A program made the position numbers and the translations under genes. The notes beneath the pieces were generated by a model. The model worked only from the letters and a program-made list of their open reading frames with translations, did no database searches and had not been told where the DNA came from. Below are positions 34,482 to 41,110 of a stretch of DNA of 64,000 nt, piece by piece; within the stretch, counting starts at the first letter, position 1; each line of letters opens with the position of its first letter. This DNA comes from Leifsonia sp. Root227 (GTDB lineage: Bacteria; Actinomycetota; Actinomycetes; Actinomycetales; Microbacteriaceae): positions 644,818 through 708,817 of the forward strand of contig NZ_LMIO01000001.1 of NCBI RefSeq assembly GCF_001428745.1. The letters are read 5' to 3'.

Positions 34482-34703
34482 CTGCGCCCCCTTCGCCTCG
34501 TCGCAGGTCCGATCGTCAGGGCACTCACTCTAGCCTTCGCGGGCGACGGACGGATCACGCGTGGCTGCCGCATCCAGGTGCCGATGTCGCTTCCCGATGA
34601 CAACGTGGTGTTCGGTTCGCGGACGCCGGAGGGGAAGACCGGCCTCGCGGCCCCGAGACGTATGCCACGACTCAGGTGAGACCTATGTCGCGACTCATCA
34701 CAT
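34482..34703. other. Gene-free stretch left of the island, with a short direct repeat
   Basis: No coding frame with normal codon use is seen. Two related 14-mers, TATGCCACGACTCA (34661-34674) and TATGTCGCGACTCA (34684-34697), lie 23 bases apart immediately left of the attachment core. They resemble terminal sequence of an insertion element, but no transposase is nearby. Confidence 0.5.
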
Positions 34704-34726
34704 TGGCGGAGAATGGGGGATTCGAA
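34704..34726 (+). repeat. Attachment core, distal copy (attL)
   Basis: Identical over 23 bases to 40716-40738, the 3' end of tRNA-Ser (begins TGGCGGAGAATGGG). It contains only the T-arm half and acceptor end, so it is not a second tRNA gene. Confidence 0.9.
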
Positions 34727-34832
34727 TCCCCATCGAGGTGCCCTAACGCCTTGAATAGAGGACGACTCCCGCGGAATTCCGCGGAAGTGGCATCTCCTGA
34801 TATCTCACTAAATTAGGTGGATCTCAGAATTT

Positions 34833-34854
34833 TGTGGGCAAAGTGTGGGCACGG
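34833..34854 (+). repeat. Integrase arm-type site, left
   Basis: A 22-base sequence identical to 40605-40626 and in the same orientation. Each copy contains the heptamer GTGGGCA twice, 11 bases apart. Paired repeats inside both ends of an integrase element are expected of arm-binding sites. Confidence 0.72.
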
Positions 34855-35041
34855 GATCTGGCGAGAAGCATCGCGCGAAGCATCGGGTATGCGCGCAGCG
34901 GCGGTATTGGGGTATTTCAGCTCGCCTTCATTGTTCTCCGCGTGCTTTACGGGCGGGGAATCGAGCCCGAAGCGGCCTCTCATATGTCGTGAGCCATTGG
35001 ATGCGCGCCAGTAATCGGATAGGAGGTTCGACAAATATCCC

Positions 35042-35476
35042 GTGCACCGGCTGGAGACTGCTAGCTTTTCAGGCGTGCGAAGTGCTGACGTTGAATGGAC
35101 CCTTTGGGGCGTCCACTGGGACGGCACGTTCGCGGCCGCGGTCGTGGCCGGCGTGATTGCCTTGATCACGTTGGCGTGGACCATCACTTCATGCTTGATC
35201 GGGCGCTCCGACGCGAGATCCTTGAGTCATGAGCAGATCGAAGCGAGCAAAGCTAATGTCAAGGCCGAACTAGATGCCCGGATTCCGCTCGACAACCGCG
35301 CGCAGTTTCTTGAACGCTTCAAATGGGGGCTGCAGTTGGTAAGAAGCAAGAATTCAACCGAGCGTTTCACGGGCGCAGTGCTCTTGAAAGATCTGACATT
35401 GGATCCGTTCGTCACCGTGAAGGATCAGCAGCTCGCGCTAAGCGTGGTGACTAAGCTTGGACCAGGTGGAGCATGA
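35042..35476 (+). CDS. Island protein with one membrane helix, unknown function
   Basis: 144 residues from GTG 35042 (AGGAGG 15 bases upstream); GTG 35075, eight bases after TAGCTT (35062-35067), is an alternative leaderless start. A single hydrophobic segment (TFAAAVVAGVIALITLAWTI) is followed by a soluble helical domain with ARIPLDNRAQFLERFKWGLQL and STERFTGAVLLKDL. The latter resembles regions in prophage-like membrane proteins, but I do not recognise a family. The stop overlaps the next ATG (ATGA), so the pair is co-translated. Codon use is more A/T-rich than the host genes. Confidence 0.65.
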   Translation: MHRLETASFSGVRSADVEWTLWGVHWDGTFAAAVVAGVIALITLAWTITSCLIGRSDARSLSHEQIEASKANVKAELDARIPLDNRAQFLERFKWGLQLVRSKNSTERFTGAVLLKDLTLDPFVTVKDQQLALSVVTKLGPGGA

Positions 35477-35973
35477 CAGTTACTTGGGATGAAGCAAACC
35501 AGGCCGTCGCGGAGTTGCGCGCCCAGCTAGAGGCCGCCCTGGGGGTTTCCGTCTTAGTGGAGAGCGCAGAGGAGACAGGCGTCGAGTCTTCGCTCAATGA
35601 TGGCGAGATGGACGGGCGGCTAGCGGGCAGTGCCGTGGAACTTGCTCTGGCCAACGCGCGTATAGCCAAGTTGTCGAATGAATTGCGCAAAGAACGTGAA
35701 GAGATTCGCCAGCTCCGCGTCAAGCTCGCCCACCACGAAACGGGCAGTGGCTTGTCGAAGGCTGTCCGTCGGGCAGTCACGTCGCGAAATGGCTTTCGGA
35801 CACGTATCCCGAGAGGCAAAGGGGTTGAGATCACCGTGAATGGAACGAGCTTCAGGCTAAAGCCTGGCGCTGATCTCAATATTGAAGGCGTGAAACTGGA
35901 ACAGGTCAGACTCCGTTCGGCCGGAAAGTTGCGACCATTAACGACTGAAAGCGGCGAGGCGAAATCTAAATAA
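35473..35973 (+). CDS. Island coiled-coil protein, unknown function
   Basis: 166 residues. A predicted helical coiled coil (about 55-95, ANARIAKLSNELRKEREEIRQ) is followed by a basic, beta-rich C-terminus (GKGVEITVNGTSFRLKPGAD). No recognised domain. It overlaps the upstream membrane-protein gene by four bases and is probably a functional partner of it. Weak third-position G/C bias is consistent with recent transfer. Confidence 0.65.
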   Translation: MTVTWDEANQAVAELRAQLEAALGVSVLVESAEETGVESSLNDGEMDGRLAGSAVELALANARIAKLSNELRKEREEIRQLRVKLAHHETGSGLSKAVRRAVTSRNGFRTRIPRGKGVEITVNGTSFRLKPGADLNIEGVKLEQVRLRSAGKLRPLTTESGEAKSK

Positions 35974-36194
35974 TCGTCACAGCCGACGAGCACAAGACCG
36001 CGTGGTCGGTGATCCTGTCGTGCGTGCCAGAGATCGGCGGATTTCGGGAGGTCGTCGAGATGATCAACGGCGACGCCGACACTATCGCAGCGAGACTTCA
36101 CATCCATCCCGGCTCGGCACGGGCGCGGGTCGCGACCGCGAAGCGATTGCTGATGATCGACCGTACCGTCCTGGAGCACGAGGTGGCGGCGTGA
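35970..36194 (+). pseudogene. 3' remnant of an unidentified gene
   Basis: The frame opens only after an in-frame TAA at 35967 and ends at TGA 36192-36194. It encodes about 70 residues (DEHKTAWSVILSCVPEIGG ... RARVATAKRLLMIDR) with no proper start and a return to G+C-rich codons. It overlaps the start of the next broken gene (GTGA), as neighbouring conjugation genes often do, and is probably the tail of a transfer gene whose 5' part is deleted. A short frame from GTG 36009 exists but is unlikely to be a gene. Confidence 0.55.
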
Positions 36195-37140
36195 TCGGCG
36201 CCGGCATGGCTGCAGCTCATGCTGTGTCGCATCCGAAGACGACCCGGAACCTACTGATCGTCGCGGCGGTCATCAAAACCTGATCGTTCCTGTCGTGCTC
36301 GTCGCCGTTCCGGTGTCGCTCGTCCTCGTAATGGGCACGAGCGGCTTCGGTGGTGGTGGTGGTGGTGGTGGGGGAGTGTGCGGCGGATCCGCCCCGTCGG
36401 TCGAGGCCGGCCAGAACGTGGACGGGTATGGACCAGACCAGTTGAAGATCGCGGCGACAATTATCACCGTCGGCCAGCAGACGAGCGTGCCCCTGAATGG
36501 CCAGACTCTCGCGTTGATGGTCGCCATCGGCGAGTCCGGGCTACGGAACCTCGATCACGGTGACGCCGTTGACAACACCACCATCGGCGTCTTCCCAGCA
36601 GGGCGCCGGCTACGGCACTCCGGCGCAGCGGATGGACCCGGCGACCGCGGCCGCCGCCTTCTACACCCGCATGCTGCACATCGCGGACTGGCAGACGCTC
36701 GCGCCCACCCTGGTCGCCCACGCGGTCCAGATCAACGCCGACCCGAACCACTACGCCCCGTTCTGGGCATCGGCCGAGCACGTCTTGGCGGCTCTGACCG
36801 GCGCGAGTGCGGGCACCTGTCGGGTGCCAGCGGACGCGCGCGCCGCCGCCGCGGTCCTGGTTGGTGCGATCCAGGTGAAGAAGCTGAACTTCCTTGAGCT
36901 CCGCTACCAGCAGCAGGTCATCGACATGGCCGACGGGACGGCGACACCCGCCTGCACGATCGACGCGCACGTTCTCCAGTTGATCGTCGTCGCCGTCCGG
37001 TCGTTCCAACAGGTCGGCGTCAGCGACCTGAACCGGCGCTGCACGGGCATGACCCCGGCGCAGGCGCTGCGTCGGCGCATTGGAAGGGCAAAGCGGTGGA
37101 TTTCTACGCGATCAACCGGCAGTCCCTCATCGGTCGCTGA
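36191..37140 (+). pseudogene. Conjugation-type cell-wall hydrolase gene, frameshifted
   Basis: Three frames must be joined to read one protein. GTG 36191 starts a membrane segment (MAAAHAVSHPKTTRNLLIVAAVI); frame changes at an A-run near 36275 into LIVPVVLVAVPVSLVLVMG plus a poly-Gly linker and GPDQLKIAATIITVGQQ ... LMVAIGESGLRNLDHG. An extra C near 36597 shifts the frame again, continuing QQGAGYGTPAQRMDPATAAA. Near 37078 a third break precedes HWKGKAVDFYAINRQSLIGR and a stop. The order (membrane anchor, lytic-transglycosylase-like domain, HxxGxAVDF peptidase-like domain) matches wall hydrolases of actinobacterial conjugative elements. Inactive as it stands. Confidence 0.75.
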
Positions 37141-37608
37141 CCGCCGACCGGCTGGGCCTCACGGTCTTCGCGCCCGTCGGACGGCGGAGGCGGCCGCCCT
37201 GGGGGAGTGCGCCATCAGGGCGGCCCGCGGTCGCCCACGCTACTCGACAAGGAGCCCGGGAGCTTCAGGGCCTGCGGTGTATGCCACCGCCCCGCTCCGC
37301 CCTCACGGCGGAGCTTTCCCTCCTACTCCGCATTTATTCCGCACATTGAAACCAATCGGGCGCGATCCCAATCCGCTCTGCGCAACCGAAGTCCGCGGAT
37401 AATCAACCAAAAGCATCCTGTGCGACCTACGCGATCTACTGGAGCCTAGTCGTCGTGCCGTTCGTTCGAGTTTGGCTCTGGTAGTGGCTAAGCGGCGTCA
37501 GATTGGTGACCTCGGTGAGGCGCCCGAACGAGGATTCATGAAATCGAGGGCGGGTTTTCAATCATCATCGATTGAGCTGATTGCACAAAGATCCAGTCTC
37601 GTATCTAT
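37141..37608. other. Non-coding island DNA
   Basis: No credible gene. Contains debris of the wall-hydrolase gene up to about 37270, a terminator-like hairpin at 37294-37314, and then A/T-richer DNA up to the end of the PIN-domain gene. Open frames here lack ribosome sites and codon bias. Confidence 0.6.
37294..37317 (+). terminator. Intrinsic terminator-like hairpin
   Basis: GCTCCGCC (37294-37301), a five-base loop, GGCGGAGC (37307-37314), then TTT. Positioned after the broken conjugation gene on the plus strand. Confidence 0.6.
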
Positions 37609-38643
37609 TCATTCGAGCGGCTCGGCTCGGATGTCGACGATATTGGGAACGCCCAAAGGAGCCTCGTAGCCTGGGGTTTCAAGAACTCCGGACACAAACA
37701 ACGGCATCTCCAAGCGGCCTTCATCAATGAACGATCCGCCCGTCGCGTCAACCACCGTCCTTGCTGCCAGCTCAGCTTCCACTCGGATCACAAACGTGAT
37801 TCGCAAACCCGCATTGTCGTAGTACTGCTGGACCGTGAGGTCCTGGGTCGTCGCGTCCTCAAGGTCGAGGACCAGAACGTCGGCAATAGAGTCAGCAAGC
37901 CCGAGACGTCGTGGGTCGACGTCGAGGTCATTCGTTCGAAGGTAGTCGAGGATGTGTGCGGCTATCTCGGCTTTCCCCACCCAAAGCGCTCGTCCGTCCA
38001 CAGCCTCCATGAACTGCCCAGGCACCGGCACGTCCCGAAGGCTTGTGAACCAGCGGATCCACGGATAACCGGCGTCGTACTTTTCTAGATCGCCTTTAAG
38101 GTCTGGGTGGAATCCTGCTTCTCCGTCTTGTTCGTTTGGACCGCCAAACGCCCGACGGTCGGCGGACACAAAGAAGATGTCGTGCCCCTCATAGAGCTCG
38201 TCGACGATCCCCAAGAACGCATACCAATGAAGCGTGTCTCGGTAGCCGTCTCCGTTGTCGTCGAATGGGCGTCTGCGGGCAATCGCTCTCCCTGCCACGA
38301 TGTCGTGATTGACCTTCGGTGTCGGTACGACCTCCACGCCTCGGGCTTTGAGGGCGGCCTTCAAATGCTTCGGATATCGAGCTCCCTCGTCGCGAGCCTC
38401 CTCCATCGCAGTCTCCAAGCTCGCCTTGACGTTCTTGGAGGTATATCGAGATACCTTCTTGATTTCGAGGGCGGTTGCCTGCCGCTTCCGTTGATATGTA
38501 GCCACGGCTTCGTCAACAGCCAGCCGGGGTGTCAGAACTCGGATTCGGCCCGCTTGTTGAGCTTCTTTGATTGACTCCCAGGTCGAGTCGCGGAGAAGCG
38601 GGTCAGACACCAGAACATTGGCGTCAATCATGATGATGAGCAT
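37609..38643 (-). CDS. PIN-domain ribonuclease-like protein (DUF4935 type), island cargo
   Basis: 344 residues. The N-terminal PIN domain has the expected acidic residues Asp7 (MIDANVLVSDPLL), Glu45 (LAVDEAV), Asp136 (GYRDTLHW) and Asp162 (FFVSADRRAF), so it is probably an active metal-dependent RNase. The ~160-residue C-terminal domain (beta-rich, from about 185) is unrecognised. ATG 38643 is preferred over a frame extension to 38841; ATG 38631 is a close alternative. It sits eight bases downstream of a four-helix membrane-protein gene in the same direction, so the two form an operon and perhaps a two-component module. Confidence 0.75.
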   Translation of the reverse strand: MLIIMIDANVLVSDPLLRDSTWESIKEAQQAGRIRVLTPRLAVDEAVATYQRKRQATALEIKKVSRYTSKNVKASLETAMEEARDEGARYPKHLKAALKARGVEVVPTPKVNHDIVAGRAIARRRPFDDNGDGYRDTLHWYAFLGIVDELYEGHDIFFVSADRRAFGGPNEQDGEAGFHPDLKGDLEKYDAGYPWIRWFTSLRDVPVPGQFMEAVDGRALWVGKAEIAAHILDYLRTNDLDVDPRRLGLADSIADVLVLDLEDATTQDLTVQQYYDNAGLRITFVIRVEAELAARTVVDATGGSFIDEGRLEMPLFVSGVLETPGYEAPLGVPNIVDIRAEPLE

Positions 38644-38651
38644 TGTCGGAT

Positions 38652-39164
38652 TCAGCCCCGAATGAACGCCCAGGAGAATGGAAGCGTGACTGCGTAAACG
38701 CCAGCGGCCAAGAGACTTGACACGATCCGGTTTACTCCGGACAGAAGGCGCCAGCTCTCGGAGTCCGCGCTGACCAGGTCGTAGACGCGCACTGCGATCC
38801 AGGCCAACGAGACGGCTCCGACAAGCAGCCAGGCAATCCAACTACCAACTTCAATGGTCGCGGCGACGCCGAGCATTGCAGATGACGCTCCGCGGCCGCC
38901 GAAGTATGCGGTTATCAGTCCGAGACCCATGAAAGCAATTGCGGCCACGACTACGACGTCGGACCGTTCAACGAGCCAGCGGTGTGCATTTTGCAGCGCA
39001 GGCTGAACAATTCCAACTCCGCCCCAGCCTGCCGCGCCAGAGAGAGTCAGCAGGGGAGTCGTCTTGAGGATAAGCCCGATCGCGCCAGCGAGGACCAAGA
39101 CAGATGCGGCGAAGCCGTACGGCGCATCCCAACTGACCTTGAGTAGGTCGAGAAAACTTGTCAA
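38652..39164 (-). CDS. Four-helix membrane protein upstream of the PIN gene
   Basis: 170 residues from TTG 39164, which has a G-rich ribosome site (AGGGGG) five bases upstream; ATG 39209 is an alternative without one. Four hydrophobic segments are visible: FAASVLVLAGAIGLIL, VVVVAAIAFMGLGLITAYF, IAWLLVGAVSLAWIAV and VSSLLAAGVYAVTLPFSW. No known family. It precedes the PIN-domain gene by eight bases. The 295 bases between its start and the integrase start hold no gene and probably contain the divergent promoters. Confidence 0.6.
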   Translation of the reverse strand: MTSFLDLLKVSWDAPYGFAASVLVLAGAIGLILKTTPLLTLSGAAGWGGVGIVQPALQNAHRWLVERSDVVVVAAIAFMGLGLITAYFGGRGASSAMLGVAATIEVGSWIAWLLVGAVSLAWIAVRVYDLVSADSESWRLLSGVNRIVSSLLAAGVYAVTLPFSWAFIRG

Positions 39165-39459
39165 TGCACCCCCCTGCGTTGCACACACGCTAGCGCAAGC
39201 ACACGACATTGGATGTAGCTGGTGCGGCTTCACGACGGCACGCCGACCAACGCTGCCAAGGGCGCATGCCTCGATCCTGGCGCGCCGTACCCTGCGGCCA
39301 CGATGCGATTCGGGCGGCCGAGCTCGCATGTTCGTTCCAAATGCGCGTGTGCGGCGCATCGGTTCGTGGTTAGTGCGCGGGACATCACGCCGAAGGTGCG
39401 GAGCGTCACTGCGCGCCAGTTCGGCCACTATTCCGGAACGTGTAAGCGAGGAGGGCGTC

Positions 39460-40647
39460 ATGGGAACCGTTACCCCCTACGAAACGAGCGCCGGCCGTCG
39501 TTGGCGCGTTCGATATCGCACGCCAGAGCACCGTCAGACTGACAAGCGTGGTTTCAAGACCAAGCGCGACGCTGAGCTGTATCTGGCGAATGTCGAAGTC
39601 TCGAAGGCCGTGGGGTCGTACGTAGATCCACAAGCGGCACGAATAACAGTGGGGGAGCTCGCTCCGGGTTGGCTCGCGAACAAACGTCAGGCGATGAAGC
39701 CCTCGAGCTTCCACTCGATCGAGACGTCATGGCGCGTTTACGTCGAACCGCGATGGTCAACCGCCGCTGTAGGGGCTATCCGACCAAGCGCTGTCGCGCA
39801 GTGGATCCGAGAGATGGGCCAGGGCACGGCTGTGTCGAATGCGCGAGCCGCGTGGACCGCTGACCTATCGAGACCGCGCTCGGCGACCGTCGTCCTCCGA
39901 GCTCTCGGCATCCTCGCCGGCATCCTCGACGTGGCGCTGAAGGATGGTCGAATCACTAAGAACGTTGCCCGCGGCGCAGATGGTTCACCACGAAAGCACT
40001 CGAATAGGGCTCGTCGATACCTCAGTCACGAGGAAGTGATCCGCTTCGCGGAGGCTGCGGACACCGACATGCAGGCCACTCTTTTGATGGTACTTGCGTA
40101 CCGTGGGCTGCGCTGGGCGGAGGTGACAGGCCTCCGCGTCCGCGACCTTTCGATGAAGCGGCGTCGGCTGGAGATCAACCACACCGCCACCGAGGTCGAC
40201 GGCAGCGTCGTCGAGGGCGTGCCCAAGTCCTGGGAGCGTCGCTCGGTGCCGTTTCCCGACTTCCTGTCCGAGCCTCTAGCTCGGTTGTGCACGGACAAGG
40301 GGCTAGACGATCTCGTCTTCGCCGACCGGTATGGCGGCTTCCTCCGCCGCCCGAGCGCTAGCAAGAACAAGCGGTCCTGGTTCCTAATCGCGCTCGCCGT
40401 AGCCGACCTCGAACGCCTCACGCCGCACGACCTCCGACACACGGCCGCGAGCCTCGCCGTCAGCTCCGGAGCGAACGTCAAAGCCATCCAGCGCCTGCTT
40501 GGTCACAAGTCCGCCGCCATGACCCTCGACACCTACGCCGACCTCTTTGACGACGACCTCGACGAGGTCGCGATGCGCCTCAATGAGGGAGGTCAGCAAA
40601 AAAGTGTGGGCAAAGTGTGGGCACGGCGGACCGAATCGGCTGGCTGA
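39460..40647 (+). CDS. int: Tyrosine-recombinase integrase
   Basis: 395 residues. An N-terminal arm-binding AP2-like part (WRVRYRTPEHRQTDKRGFKTKRDAE), a SAM-like core-binding domain and the catalytic domain with Arg218 (YRGLRWAEV), Lys256 region (PKSWERR), His323-x2-Arg326 (HDLRH), His349 (LLGHKS) and Tyr359 (LDTYADL). ATG 39460 has AGGAGG four to nine bases upstream. It catalyses integration and excision at tRNA-Ser. Its last codons contain the right-hand arm-type repeat (40605-40626), and it ends 68 bases from the attachment core. Confidence 0.95.
   Translation: MGTVTPYETSAGRRWRVRYRTPEHRQTDKRGFKTKRDAELYLANVEVSKAVGSYVDPQAARITVGELAPGWLANKRQAMKPSSFHSIETSWRVYVEPRWSTAAVGAIRPSAVAQWIREMGQGTAVSNARAAWTADLSRPRSATVVLRALGILAGILDVALKDGRITKNVARGADGSPRKHSNRARRYLSHEEVIRFAEAADTDMQATLLMVLAYRGLRWAEVTGLRVRDLSMKRRRLEINHTATEVDGSVVEGVPKSWERRSVPFPDFLSEPLARLCTDKGLDDLVFADRYGGFLRRPSASKNKRSWFLIALAVADLERLTPHDLRHTAASLAVSSGANVKAIQRLLGHKSAAMTLDTYADLFDDDLDEVAMRLNEGGQQKSVGKVWARRTESAG
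40605..40626 (+). repeat. Integrase arm-type site, right (inside int)
   Basis: Identical in 22 bases to 34833-34854, same orientation, encoded within the last ten codons of the integrase (VGKVWA). It contains GTGGGCA twice. Confidence 0.72.
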
Positions 40648-40715
40648 GGACAGAGCAAAGGCCCCGGCTTCCGCGTAATCACGCGGATCTCGGAGCCATC
40701 ATTCACAAGGCAAAA

Positions 40716-40738
40716 TGGCGGAGAATGGGGGATTCGAA
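40716..40738 (+). repeat. Attachment core, tRNA copy (attR)
   Basis: The 23-base core shared with 34704-34726, corresponding to the CCA end, acceptor 3' strand and T-loop of tRNA-Ser. The tRNA stays intact at this junction. Confidence 0.9.
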
Positions 40739-40803
40739 CCCCCGAGGGCTTGCACCCAACACGCTTTCCAAGCGTGCGCCATAGGCCACTAGGCGAATTC
40801 TCC
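40716..40803 (-). tRNA. tRNA-Ser (anticodon GGA)
   Basis: Read on the minus strand, the acceptor GGAGAAT pairs with ATTCTCC, followed by discriminator G and an encoded CCA (40716-40718). The anticodon arm ACGCTTGGAAAGCGT gives GGA (complement of 40767-40769). A long variable arm (about GTTGGGTGCAAGCCC region) marks it as a class II tRNA for serine. The T-loop GGTTCGAATC is canonical. Its 3' end forms the attachment core of the island. Confidence 0.97.
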
Positions 40804-40910
40804 TGAGGCGGTGTCGCTCCCGCAGGAGCAACGGCCACGAAGTATCCTACCGGGTCTTCGGGGGTGCTCGGTGCCACGAGCTCTCAGTCTGACCCGCTAC
40901 ACTGGTTTCC

Positions 40911-41003
40911 GGCTCCTCACGTGGCGCCATCCAGGCCAACTCCCCCAGGGCGGAAACGCAGCAAGGGTAACCGGGCTCTGGCGGGTGCGTGAGGGGTCTT
41001 TTT
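40911..41003 (+). ncRNA. ffs: Signal recognition particle RNA, small (4.5S) type
   Basis: The apical SRP domain is recognisable: GGCGGAAACGCAGCAAGGG, with the GGAA tetraloop-type motif and the asymmetric internal loop, flanked by CCCCCAG/CCGGGCTCTGG pairing; the ends CTCCTCAC and GTGAGGGG close the stem. TACACT at 40898-40903 would start the RNA near 40910, and a T-rich run (TCTTTTTCTTT) follows. SRP RNA binds Ffh to target membrane proteins. Exact ends are approximate. tRNA-Ser followed by ffs and then dnaX is a common actinobacterial order. Confidence 0.92.
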
Positions 41004-41030
41004 CTTTGCTGCCGGTCAGGGTGTTCCGCG

Positions 41031-41091
41031 TACAGTTGGGAAGAGCACAGCCGCTCTTCTACACTCTGTAGAAGAGCGGATCGAGATCCGC
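41031..41091 (+). promoter_or_regulatory. Promoter and overlapping hairpins before the DUF1254 gene
   Basis: TTGCTG (41007-41012), an 18-base spacer and TACAGT (41031-41036) form a promoter with a start near 41043. Just downstream is a perfect 13-bp inverted repeat with a three-base loop (CCGCTCTTCTACA at 41051-41063 with 41067-41079). It overlaps a second hairpin GCGGATC/GATCCGC (41076-41091). The two stems share four bases and cannot form together. The region is either a strong operator or an attenuation switch. Confidence 0.6.
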
Positions 41092-41110
41092 CGATGGAGT
41101 GAGGTGCTGG

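Larger units (their letters stand above)
34704..40738 (+). mobile_element. Integrative element in tRNA-Ser(GGA)
   Basis: A 6.0-kb segment bounded by a 23-base direct repeat equal to the 3' end of tRNA-Ser (34704-34726 and 40716-40738; the next base differs, T versus C, then CCCC matches). A tyrosine integrase gene lies next to the intact tRNA, and 22-base repeats 107 bases and 89 bases inside the two ends look like integrase arm sites. Internal DNA is visibly more A/T-rich than its surroundings in places (35000-35970, 37330-38650). Contents are two unrecognised gene pairs, a broken conjugation-type gene and the integrase. No replication or mobilisation genes remain intact, so it is probably non-self-transmissible. 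Confidence 0.88.

Noticed and set aside
34704..34740. Second tRNA gene at the left island end
   Set aside because: Only the 3' portion (T-loop and acceptor end) is present, without anticodon or D arm; it is the attachment duplication.
36009..36194. A 61-codon gene starting at GTG 36009
   Set aside because: The frame extends upstream without a start or ribosome site and looks like the tail of a deleted gene, so it is listed as a remnant.
36345..36375. GGT-repeat microsatellite as a phase-variable switch
   Set aside because: It encodes a poly-Gly linker in a gene already broken by other frameshifts; changes in triplet number would not alter frame.
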